Assembly (NCBI GenBank): GCA_910588405.1
Contig: CAJUPT010000102.1
Location: 1-7,904, forward strand
DNA: 7,904 nucleotides
Source of the DNA: an uncultured Lachnospiraceae bacterium
GTDB lineage: Bacteria; Bacillota; Clostridia; Lachnospirales; Lachnospiraceae
Reading direction: 5' to 3'
In this document: piece by piece, positions 1 to 6,019 of the stretch
Position numbering within the stretch: the stretch's first letter is position 1
How the letters are laid out: every line of letters starts with the position of its first letter
Notes under the pieces: model-generated
Databases searched by the model: none
The model's input: only the letters and a program-made list of their open reading frames with translations
What the model was told of the DNA's origin: nothing
Made by a program: the position numbers and the translations under genes

Positions 1-28
1 AGTTGACAGCCCATTCTCAAGGATTTGA

Positions 29-499
29 GATATAATCAAGAGAATAAGGAGTGATGTTCCGGAGCTTGATACATTAACTCATATACTTGAATCGTTCCAT
101 GATATATGGGGTAATTGCGACTGGACAGATGAGGACAAGATTAAGAAGCAGATTCAGGAAATTGCCGAGGAAGTCAAGAAGGATGAGCGTTATCGGAATG
201 CCATGCAGTTTTCTGATATCCAAAATGCTCGTGACGAAAGCGAACGCGCAACATGGGAGGCCATTCTGCGGAATATGTCCAGCGGCATGAAACTGTATAC
301 GGCTTACCAAGGTGATACCCGCAGCAGACGGAATCAGACATTCAGAGATTGGCTGCTTGACCTGATATTTAATGCCACCTACCAGAAACCGTCATCCGAC
401 ACACCTGAAAAGAAGGTGTACAGATATTCTGATTATGAACCACCGCTCTCAATGGTAGCAGAAGATACGGTTCCGTATAATGCGACAAACGATGATTGA
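29..499 (+). pseudogene. hsdR: C-terminal fragment of type I restriction subunit HsdR
   Basis: The reading frame is open from base 29 to the TGA at 497-499 (156 codons) and resembles the helical C-terminal end of HsdR, the ATP-dependent translocase and nuclease subunit of type I restriction enzymes. Recognisable stretches are SDVPELDTLTHILESFHDIW, then KDERYRNAMQFSDIQNARDE, and near the end FRDWLLDLIFNATY; these are the kinds of segments that pack against HsdM in this family. The nuclease and helicase domains are absent from the window. An in-frame TGA at 26-28 closes the frame upstream, and the first in-frame ATG is at 203 with no convincing ribosome binding site. I therefore read it as a broken gene or as the far end of a gene disrupted near the window edge. 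A full HsdR is about 1000 residues. The DUF262 gene follows after 13 bases. The family call is fairly sure; pseudogene status depends on unseen sequence to the left. Confidence 0.66.
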
Positions 500-512
500 G
501 AGGCAGAAATAG

Positions 513-2291
513 ATGAAGACAAATGACAGACCACTAACAGATTTAATGAAAGCCGTAGATAGCGGTGCGGCACAACTGCCCGATTTCCAGAGAGGATGGG
601 TATGGGATGACGGACGGATTAAGGCTTTGATACTCAGCGTGATACACAACTTCCCGGTTGGAGCGGCGATGTTTCTGGAGTACGGGAACAAAAGTATCCA
701 CTTCAAGCATAAGCCTATAGAAGGCTCTGACGCCAATCCCGACACTGAGCCGGATGAACTTATTCTTGACGGACAGCAGAGGTTGACCTCTCTTTATAAT
801 GCTCTGTATAGCAAAAATCCCGTACATACAAAAACTGACAAGGGCAAGGAGATAGATAGGTATTACTATCTGAATATAGAGAAGGCAATCAGCCCCGGTG
901 CCGATGACGATGAAGTGGTTATCTCTATCCCTGCAACAAGGCAGATAACATCCGACTTCGGTCGGAAAATCGAGATGGATCTCTCCACAAGGCAGGATGA
1001 ATTCAAGCAGAAGATGTTCCCGCTTAATATTATCCTTAATTCCGGTGAAGAGCAGGGCTGGCAGAACGAATATTACGCCTACTACAACTATGACCCGGAT
1101 GTTATAAGGCAATTTACGGAGCTTTTCTCTAAAATCATTATGCCGACACAGAAATATGCCATGCCGGTTATTCTGCTGGATAAAGAGACTCCGAAAGAGG
1201 CTGTTTGCCAGGTCTTTGAGAATGTCAACACCGGCGGAGTTTCTTTGACGGTGTTCGAGCTTGTGACTGCTGTTTTTGCAATGGATAATTTCCCGTTGCG
1301 CAAAGACTGGGATGAGCGTAAAGAGACGTATTTTTCAGGTGATTTGCTGAACATTGTGACAGCCACGGATTTTCTCACAGCACTCACTCTACTTTCGGCG
1401 TTCAAAGCAGGAGGAACGGTAAGCTGCAAAAAGAAGGATGTTTTAGCACTCTCATTGGCAGCATACAAGCAATATGCAGATGACCTTTGTAAGGGGTTCT
1501 CTATTGCCGATAAACTATTGCAGGAAGAACGAATATTTTCAAGTCGTGACCTGCCGTACAGCACACAACTTATTCCCCTTGCCGCCATTTGCACCGTGCT
1601 GATGGACGGAAACAAGATTTACACCACCACTATCAAGAACATGGTGAAGCAGTGGTATTGGTGCGGTGTATTTGGAGAATTGTACGGTTCAGCGAATGAA
1701 ACGAGATATGCCAATGACATAACGCAGGTTGTCAAATGGATTACAGACAGCGGCGATCTTCCGAAGACTGTCACGGACTTCTTCTTTAATCCGACACGTC
1801 TACTTGGTCTGCAATCAAGGCAGTCCGCAGCGTACAAAGGTATCATGGCATTGATTTTGAAGAACCATGCCCGCGATTTTATATCTGGAGCGGAGATGGA
1901 TTTCTCCACATATTCTAACGAGAAGATTGATATTCACCATATCTTCCCGAAGGATTACTGTATTGGACAGAGATACGATAAATCCAAGTGGAACAGCATC
2001 GTGAACAAGACACCGATTTCTGCAAGCAGCAATCGAGAGATAGGAGGTGTTGCTCCATCCGCATATCTTGGCAAACTTGAAAAGAAAGGCTCTGTGTTGC
2101 CTTCCGACTTGGATGGATATGTGGAGACGCATTGGATTGATCATACCATGCTGAGAAATGATGAGTTTCAGGATTTCATTGTTGATCGTGCCAAGAAACT
2201 GCTGAGTGCGATTGAATCAGCTACAGGCAGAACGATATCCGGTAAGGACTCTGATGAGGTTCAGCAGGCGTTCGGTGCTTCGCTGGCTTAA
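513..2291 (+). CDS. DUF262 + DUF1524 (HNH) nuclease, GmrSD-like
   Basis: This 592-residue protein carries both halves of the GmrSD-type architecture. The N-terminal DUF262 (ParB/Srx-like) domain shows LPDFQRGWVW at residues 22-31, the hallmark DGQQR at 86-90 followed by LTSL, and FENVNTGGVSLTVFEL at 235-250, all typical positions for the family. The C-terminal DUF1524 domain has IDIHHIFPKDYC at 472-483, an HNH/His-Me nuclease signature, with Asn498 and Asn507 following as candidate partner residues. In characterised relatives (GmrSD, BrxU) DUF262 binds nucleotide and the HNH domain cuts phage DNA carrying modified bases. That activity here is inference. The start ATG follows a GAGAGG-like site about 9 bases upstream. 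It sits 13 bases after the HsdR fragment and about 80 bases before a damaged methylase, the usual setting of a DUF262 gene inside a type I restriction locus. No frameshift, stop or missing motif is visible, unlike its neighbours. Confidence 0.9.
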   Translation: MKTNDRPLTDLMKAVDSGAAQLPDFQRGWVWDDGRIKALILSVIHNFPVGAAMFLEYGNKSIHFKHKPIEGSDANPDTEPDELILDGQQRLTSLYNALYSKNPVHTKTDKGKEIDRYYYLNIEKAISPGADDDEVVISIPATRQITSDFGRKIEMDLSTRQDEFKQKMFPLNIILNSGEEQGWQNEYYAYYNYDPDVIRQFTELFSKIIMPTQKYAMPVILLDKETPKEAVCQVFENVNTGGVSLTVFELVTAVFAMDNFPLRKDWDERKETYFSGDLLNIVTATDFLTALTLLSAFKAGGTVSCKKKDVLALSLAAYKQYADDLCKGFSIADKLLQEERIFSSRDLPYSTQLIPLAAICTVLMDGNKIYTTTIKNMVKQWYWCGVFGELYGSANETRYANDITQVVKWITDSGDLPKTVTDFFFNPTRLLGLQSRQSAAYKGIMALILKNHARDFISGAEMDFSTYSNEKIDIHHIFPKDYCIGQRYDKSKWNSIVNKTPISASSNREIGGVAPSAYLGKLEKKGSVLPSDLDGYVETHWIDHTMLRNDEFQDFIVDRAKKLLSAIESATGRTISGKDSDEVQQAFGASLA

Positions 2292-2311
2292 ACCTGTCAG
2301 CGTTTATACAC

Positions 2312-2344
2312 TTTTCAGCGATAGCCATACATTTTAGCGATAGC
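2312..2344 (+). repeat. Short direct repeat upstream of the methylase ORF
   Basis: TTTTCAGCGATAGC (2312-2325) is followed six bases later by TTTTAGCGATAGC (2332-2344), the second copy lacking one C. A further TCAGCG occurs at 2297-2302, so AGCG recurs at 18 and 19 base intervals (2299, 2317, 2336). The copies lie in the gap between the DUF262 gene and the ribosome binding site of the next ORF. They could be an operator, a duplication left by recombination, or chance; no function can be assigned from the sequence. Confidence 0.5.
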
Positions 2345-2513
2345 AGAAGTCTCACAGGAAGGAGGGTGCAAAAATGGCGATGGCACAGACAGCTTACAGA
2401 ACAAGACCGGCACTCCGCAGGACTTCGTTCACGGCGGCGGGCAGGTCTCGCAGAGCGAAAACGCCTTTATTTCAAGTCTTTTTATGCCCTTCTTCCGTAA
2501 AAGTTACAGATGA
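2325..2513 (+). other. Alternate-frame coding-like stretch overlapping the methylase 5' end
   Basis: In the third forward frame, between a TAG at 2322-2324 and a TGA at 2511-2513, the translation looks more like normal protein than the overlapping methylase frame does. It contains segments such as DSLQNKTGTPQDFVHGGGQV and SQSENAFISSLFMPFF, with balanced composition and GC-ending codons. The methylase frame over the same bases gives an arginine-rich string (RTRPALRRTSFTAAGRSRR) typical of an out-of-frame read. I do not recognise the family and see no proper start codon in this frame. It may be a remnant of a different gene, fused to the methylase by recombination near 2488. It could also be a coincidence. 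Confidence 0.3.
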
Positions 2514-3138
2514 GCTTTGTATCAAAGACAGCACTACGATATATCTCGCATGCGGTTCAGGTGGTTTTTTGGTTTCTTCATTTGACAGGATGATGAAGAC
2601 GGCCAGGAAGATGGGGATTCCTTCGGAAATTGTGCGGGAATCACTTTACGGATTTGATACAAACCCAACCGTATGGTCGCTGGCCGCCCTGAACATGTTT
2701 TTCAGAGGCGACGGAAAAAGCCATATAGAAAATGTGAGTTGTTTTGATGAAAAAAGTATTGCCAGCGTATCGGGTAAGTTTACAAAGGCATTACTGAATC
2801 CGCCGTTTTCTCAAACGGAAGAACCGGAGAGAGATTTTATCGATGCGTCGATGAATACGCTGCAAACAATGGGATTAATGGCAGTAGTGGTGAAATCCGG
2901 TATTTTTGCGGATGATGACAATGCGCGGTGGAGAAATGATTTTTTAAAAAAGCATACTGTCCTTGGAATGATCAGCCTGCCGGGAGATTTATTTTATCCT
3001 ATGGCAAGAGGGAATGGCGGCAGCGCGGTTCGCGTGTTAGTTCCTAAATATAAGATGACCTATTCTGAATTGGTCTGGTTTGCCGCGCAGATTAATATGC
3101 AGCGATGGCGGTTCTTTTATGGAAGAATGGCAATATAA
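2374..3138 (+). CDS. Truncated N-6 adenine DNA methylase (HsdM-like), probably non-functional
   Basis: This 254-codon ORF contains the core of a type I-like N6-adenine methyltransferase, which transfers a methyl group from S-adenosylmethionine to adenine. ACGSGGFL at residues 59-66 is the cofactor-binding motif I, LYGFDTNPT follows at 91-99, NPPFSQ at 142-147 is the catalytic motif IV, and SLPGDLFYP at 201-209 is a late HsdM landmark. Homology seems to begin near residue 39 (base 2488), so the helical N-terminal domain of about 150-200 residues is missing; the Asp-Pro normally before ACGSGGF is Tyr-Leu here. After residue 211 the sequence jumps to a segment ending AAQINMQRWRFFYGR (237-251), resembling the tail of a specificity (target-recognition) domain, so an internal deletion is likely. 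The start has a strong site, AAGGAGG at 2359-2365, eight bases before the ATG, but the first 38 residues look out of frame. Family is sure; function is doubtful. Confidence 0.72.
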   Translation: MAMAQTAYRTRPALRRTSFTAAGRSRRAKTPLFQVFLCPSSVKVTDELCIKDSTTIYLACGSGGFLVSSFDRMMKTARKMGIPSEIVRESLYGFDTNPTVWSLAALNMFFRGDGKSHIENVSCFDEKSIASVSGKFTKALLNPPFSQTEEPERDFIDASMNTLQTMGLMAVVVKSGIFADDDNARWRNDFLKKHTVLGMISLPGDLFYPMARGNGGSAVRVLVPKYKMTYSELVWFAAQINMQRWRFFYGRMAI

Positions 3139-3257
3139 AAAAGATTAAAGCAGTTAAGTCTGAAAGCGCCGAATCAAAAGATAAAGGATGGCGAGAATAC
3201 CATTACAAAAAAATTATGGGATTGGCGGGTATGTTTTCAGATCTTATGAAGGAATAA
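3132..3257 (+). pseudogene. Frameshifted tail of the methylase/specificity remnant
   Basis: The methylase frame stops at TAA 3136-3138 just after YGRMA. Moving to the third frame at base 3132 gives a protein-like continuation, NIKKIKAVKSESAESKDKGW followed by REYHYKKIMGLAGMF, open to the TAA at 3255-3257. Specificity domains commonly place a lysine-rich linker right after the YGR motif and then a Trp-x-Glu-Phe/Tyr segment, which this resembles. Loss of one A in the GCAATAT/A-rich stretch around 3132-3142 would explain the break. The original frame also continues past its stop as KRLKQLSLKAPNQKI, so a simple nonsense change is a weaker alternative. The protein would still be short and cut off before the palindrome. 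Confidence 0.4.
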
Positions 3258-3278
3258 AATGCTATACCACAAAGGGTT

Positions 3279-3334
3279 ACAAAGGGCTGTCCTAAAATGT
3301 ATCCTGCGATACTTTAAAATGGACAGCCCTTTGT
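3279..3334. terminator. Nested palindrome between convergent genes, probable bidirectional terminator
   Basis: ACAAAGGGCTGTCC (3279-3292) and GGACAGCCCTTTGT (3321-3334) form a perfect 14-bp inverted repeat. A second perfect hairpin, GTATC-CTGC-GATAC (3299-3312), sits inside the loop, so the whole element folds as a stem, an A/T-rich internal loop and an inner stem. It lies 50 bases beyond the stop of the minus-strand DUF362 gene and about 20 bases past the last remnant frame on the + strand, where a terminator for both would be expected. The following T runs are short (CCCTTTGTG on the + strand, CCCTTTGTAACCC on the other), so termination may be modest. An ACAAAGGG copy ten bases upstream (3269-3276) makes a small tandem repeat. 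A decayed insertion-sequence end or miniature element is a second reading. Confidence 0.6.
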
Positions 3335-3383
3335 GTTGTGGGTATGATACTGTTTCTTTGTCAGCAGTTATATACGGTTCCTA

Positions 3384-4514
3384 TCAGATGACAACCAGCT
3401 CATACTCCCTGCTGCCCAGCCCGATCTTCTCCGCGTGCTCTAAGCAGGATCTCCACTCGGACTCCGGCGTGGAGTTGGTGAAGGGGTCGTGGTGGTCGTG
3501 GAAATGGGGAGCGGCCATCTGGTCGGTCAGCTGGCTGTTGGGCATGGGGTCTGCCTTCATGCAGGCGTCCACACAGGCCTGATCCAGAGCCAGCGGGTCA
3601 AAGGAGGCGAACATGCCGATATTCGGCAGGATCGGCGCGTCGTTCTCGCAGTGACAGTCGCAGTTGGGGGACACGTCCACAACCAGGGAGATATGGAACT
3701 GAGGCCGTCCGTCCACGACGGCTTTGGTGTATTCGGCCATCTTGCAGTTTAAGATGGAGTTCGCGTTGCTGTCGTTAAAGGCGATGGCATCATAGTTGCA
3801 GGCGCCCAGGCAGCGGCCGCAGCCCACACAGTGGGACAGGTCTACGTGCATCTTTTTGGTGTTTTCGTCAAATACAAGGCCGTTGTTGGCGCATTCCTTC
3901 TGGCATCTCTTGCAGCCGCGGCAGGTTTCCTCGTCGATATGGGGTTTCCCGTTGGAATGCTGTTCGGTCTTGCCGGCACGGGAGCCGCAGCCCATGCCGA
4001 TATTTTTGATTGTGCCGCCAAAGCCGGTCATCTCATGGCCTTTGAAATGGGTCAGGCTGATAAAGATATCGGCGTCCATAACGGCGCGGCCGATTTTGGC
4101 TTCCTTCACATATTCGCCGCCAGCCACGGGCACATTGATATCGTCAGTGCCTTTCAGGCCGTCGGCGATGAGCACGGGACATCCCACGGTCAGGGGCGTG
4201 AAGCCGTTCTGCCATGCGCAGTCCAGATGCTCCAGGGCATTTTTCCGGCTGCCCGGGTACATGGTGTTGCAGTCGGTGAGGAAAGGCTTGCCGCCCATCT
4301 CCTTTACCAGATCCACGATAGCTCTGGCATAGTTGGGGCGCAGGTAGCTGATATTGCCCAGCTCCCCGAAATGCATTTTGATGGCGACAAATTTGCCCTC
4401 CATGTCGATTTCGCCGATGCCGGCTTTTTTCACCATTTTCTGCAGCTTGGTGGGAAGTCCGTCGCCAAACGCTTTGGTGCGGAAGTCGGTAAAGTAAACT
4501 TTTGATTTTGCCAT
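3384..4514 (-). CDS. DUF362 domain protein with two [4Fe-4S] ferredoxin motifs
   Basis: From the ATG at 4514 the protein has 376 residues. The first part matches the DUF362 family (FVAIKMHFGELGNISYLRP near residues 42-60, SLTHFKGHEMTGFGGTIKNI at 153-172). Two consecutive CxxCxxCxxxC clusters follow: CRGCKRCQKEC at 198-208 and CVGCGRCLGAC at 229-239, each able to hold one [4Fe-4S] cluster. A third cysteine group, CDCHC (285-289), and Cys314/Cys318 in QACVDAC come later and may bind metal. No signal peptide or membrane segment is seen, so a cytoplasmic redox role is likely; substrate and partners of this family are not established. I prefer the start at 4514 over an ATG 11 codons upstream because AAGGAG lies nine bases before it, and the longer form would overlap the preceding gene. 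It is 19 bases downstream of the phosphoglycerate mutase gene, evidently in one operon, and is followed by the palindrome. Confidence 0.9.
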   Translation of the reverse strand: MAKSKVYFTDFRTKAFGDGLPTKLQKMVKKAGIGEIDMEGKFVAIKMHFGELGNISYLRPNYARAIVDLVKEMGGKPFLTDCNTMYPGSRKNALEHLDCAWQNGFTPLTVGCPVLIADGLKGTDDINVPVAGGEYVKEAKIGRAVMDADIFISLTHFKGHEMTGFGGTIKNIGMGCGSRAGKTEQHSNGKPHIDEETCRGCKRCQKECANNGLVFDENTKKMHVDLSHCVGCGRCLGACNYDAIAFNDSNANSILNCKMAEYTKAVVDGRPQFHISLVVDVSPNCDCHCENDAPILPNIGMFASFDPLALDQACVDACMKADPMPNSQLTDQMAAPHFHDHHDPFTNSTPESEWRSCLEHAEKIGLGSREYELVVI

Positions 4515-4523
4515 GTTATTTTT

Positions 4524-4529
4524 CTCCTT
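4524..4529 (-). promoter_or_regulatory. Ribosome binding site that fixes the DUF362 start
   Basis: On the minus strand AAGGAG at 4529-4524 stands nine bases before the ATG at 4514, inside the 19-base gap after the upstream stop codon. The alternative upstream ATG at 4547 lies inside the preceding gene and has no such site, so the shorter protein starting MAKSKVYF is preferred. Confidence 0.75.
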
Positions 4530-4533
4530 AAAC

Positions 4534-5742
4534 TTAGTTTTCTGCAAACAACCTGTCGATCAGCGTATACCCCTCCGGAATAAAAATCTCACTTTCCCTG
4601 GCGGCCTTCTCACAGTACTCACTTACGCCACCCACTGTTTTTGTGCTGTCATAAAGCATATAAGGAATGGGGTCTGAGGTATGGGTTCTGCAGCAGATCG
4701 GCGTAGGGTGGTCAGGCATAATCAGCATCCGGTAAGGTTCGCCGGAGGCGTCCATGGCTTCCTTCACCACTTTGATTACGCGCTGATCCAGATTTTCGAT
4801 GGCGGTAATCTTATCGGGGATGCTGCCCTGGTGTCCCATCTCGTCGGGGGCTTCCAGATGGATATAGGCGAAATCGCATCCATCCTTTAACAGGGCGTCC
4901 ACGCCGGCCATGGCCTTGCCTTCATAATTCGTATGTAAAGAACCGTCGGCTCCGGGCACATCGATCACTTTCATATGCGCGCCTACGGCAATTCCTTTCA
5001 ACAAGTCTACGGCGGAAACCATAGCGCCCTTCTTCCCGGTTTTCTCAAAATAAGAAGTGAGGATCGGCTTTGTGCCTGCTCCCCAGAACCAGAGGCTGTT
5101 GGCCTTGTTTTTCCCCTCTGCGGCCCGTTTCAGGTTTACCGGATGGCTGTTTAAAATATCATAGCTTTTTTCCATCATTTCCCGCAGTTTCCGGTCTTCC
5201 GGCAGATACTGGCCGATGGTCTGGTTCAGCACGTCGTGGGGCGGCGTGGCCTCCGCAATCTGGCCGTTCTCCCAGATCAGCAGATGCCGGTAGCTGGTGC
5301 CGGTATAAAAATGATAGGTTTCTGTTTCGAATACTTCTTTGACCGCCTGAATCAGCAGGTCAGCCTCCTCCGTGGTGATTTCCCCGGAGCTGTGGTCTAA
5401 AATGGTGCGTTCTCCATAGGGAATGTTTTCTTCCTCCGAGAGCGTCACCACATTGCACCGCAGCGCCACGTCCGTATCCTTCATGTCCACGCCGATGCTC
5501 AGCGCTTCCAGCGGCGAGCGGCCTGTGTAATACTGTTTGGGGTTGTAGCCGATCACGGAAAGGTTGGCAGTGTCGCTGCCCGGCTTCATCCCGTCGGGGA
5601 TGGTTTTCACCATGCCGATTTCCGATACCTTTGCCAGCTCATCCATCACCGGGGTTTTGGCGCACTGAAGCGGGGTTCCTCCCTTCAGCTCATCTAATGG
5701 CTCATCCGCCATGCCGTCGCCTAAGATTACAATATATTTCAT
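4534..5742 (-). CDS. apgM: Cofactor-independent phosphoglycerate mutase family protein (archaeal type)
   Basis: The 402-residue protein belongs to the alkaline-phosphatase-like ApgM group, which interconverts 3- and 2-phosphoglycerate in glycolysis without 2,3-bisphosphoglycerate. Metal-site motifs are visible: VILGDGMAD at the N-terminus (Asp9), PGSDTANLSVIGY with the candidate phospho-Ser56, EAPDEMGHQG at 297-306 (Asp300, His304), MPDHPTP at 342-348 (Asp344, His345) and RTHTSDPIP at 352-360. Substrate-binding stretches such as TGRSPLEA (73-80) and NSLWFWGAG (215-223) are also present, and the length is normal for the family. A subgroup of this family has been proposed to be an alternative homoserine kinase, so the exact substrate cannot be settled from sequence. 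The start has GGAGG (5753-5749) six bases upstream. It is the first gene of a two-gene operon with the DUF362 protein and diverges from the carboxyltransferase operon. Confidence 0.9.
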   Translation of the reverse strand: MKYIVILGDGMADEPLDELKGGTPLQCAKTPVMDELAKVSEIGMVKTIPDGMKPGSDTANLSVIGYNPKQYYTGRSPLEALSIGVDMKDTDVALRCNVVTLSEEENIPYGERTILDHSSGEITTEEADLLIQAVKEVFETETYHFYTGTSYRHLLIWENGQIAEATPPHDVLNQTIGQYLPEDRKLREMMEKSYDILNSHPVNLKRAAEGKNKANSLWFWGAGTKPILTSYFEKTGKKGAMVSAVDLLKGIAVGAHMKVIDVPGADGSLHTNYEGKAMAGVDALLKDGCDFAYIHLEAPDEMGHQGSIPDKITAIENLDQRVIKVVKEAMDASGEPYRMLIMPDHPTPICCRTHTSDPIPYMLYDSTKTVGGVSEYCEKAARESEIFIPEGYTLIDRLFAEN

Positions 5743-5772
5743 AAATGGCCTCCGATTTTCCGGAATGTACTT

Positions 5773-5823
5773 TCAGAATTTTGTATACCCGTAAATATAA
5801 AACCAGGAACGGCAAAATTCTGA
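5773..5823 (-). promoter_or_regulatory. Long inverted repeat in the probable leader of the apgM operon
   Basis: TCAGAATTTTG (5773-5783) and CAAAATTCTGA (5813-5823) are a perfect 11-bp inverted repeat with a 29-base spacer. Inside it, CCGT (5789-5792) can pair with ACGG (5809-5812), extending the stem after a five-base bulge and leaving a 16-base A-rich loop. It lies about 20 bases upstream of the apgM ribosome binding site and downstream of the proposed leftward promoter, so it would be transcribed as a leader hairpin. It matches no riboswitch that I recognise. A protein-binding operator is an equal possibility. Confidence 0.45.
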
Positions 5824-5864
5824 GAGGACACTGGATAAATATTTTTAGTACGATTCACGTTTCT

Positions 5865-5893
5865 ATTATGTGGGGAAACTGCTAAAAAGTCCA
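5865..5893 (-). promoter_or_regulatory. Candidate promoter for the apgM-DUF362 operon
   Basis: Read on the minus strand, TGGACT (5893-5888) and CATAAT (5870-5865) are separated by 17 bases, a reasonable sigma-A pair with a weak -35. The start of transcription would fall near 5858, giving a leader of roughly 115 bases that includes the inverted repeat. Other A/T-rich hexamers nearby make this a moderate call. Confidence 0.4.
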
Positions 5894-5934
5894 GTATTTT
5901 TTTCGGATTGTATAAATTCTTGTACAGATTACCG

Positions 5935-5963
5935 TTGAAAAAAATGAGGATTCATAATAAAAT
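5935..5963 (+). promoter_or_regulatory. Sigma-A-type promoter for the carboxyltransferase operon
   Basis: TTGAAA (5935-5940) and TAAAAT (5958-5963) are separated by exactly 17 bases, each one mismatch from consensus. Transcription would begin near 5970, about 50 bases before the ATG at 6020, leaving a short leader with GGAGG at 6007-6011. This is the best promoter in the 277-bp divergent region. Confidence 0.6.
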
Positions 5964-6019
5964 AGTGGGTGAATAAATGGAGTTGCGGAATTATAATATA
6001 GAAGACGGAGGTTTGCGAC

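Noticed and set aside
3..36. TTGACA (3-8) followed by TATAAT (31-36), apparent promoter at the window start
   Set aside because: The spacer is 22 bases, too long for a normal sigma-A promoter, and the hexamers lie inside or beside the HsdR-like frame.
543..1615. Long minus-strand open frames (189 and 175 codons) opposite the DUF262 gene
   Set aside because: They lie antisense to a strongly recognised gene, have no family-like sequence and no ribosome binding sites; they are shadows.
3831..4505. A 224-codon plus-strand frame opposite the DUF362 gene
   Set aside because: It mirrors the real gene's codons (Ala/Gly/Val/His-rich), while the opposite strand encodes two perfect ferredoxin motifs.
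4515..4547. Longer DUF362 protein starting 11 codons upstream at 4547
   Set aside because: It would overlap the preceding gene and put the AAGGAG site inside the coding region; the start at 4514 is better supported.
5992..5997. TATAAT close to the carboxyltransferase start as a second promoter
   Set aside because: No acceptable -35 lies 16-18 bases upstream, and the leader would be too short to hold the GGAGG site properly.
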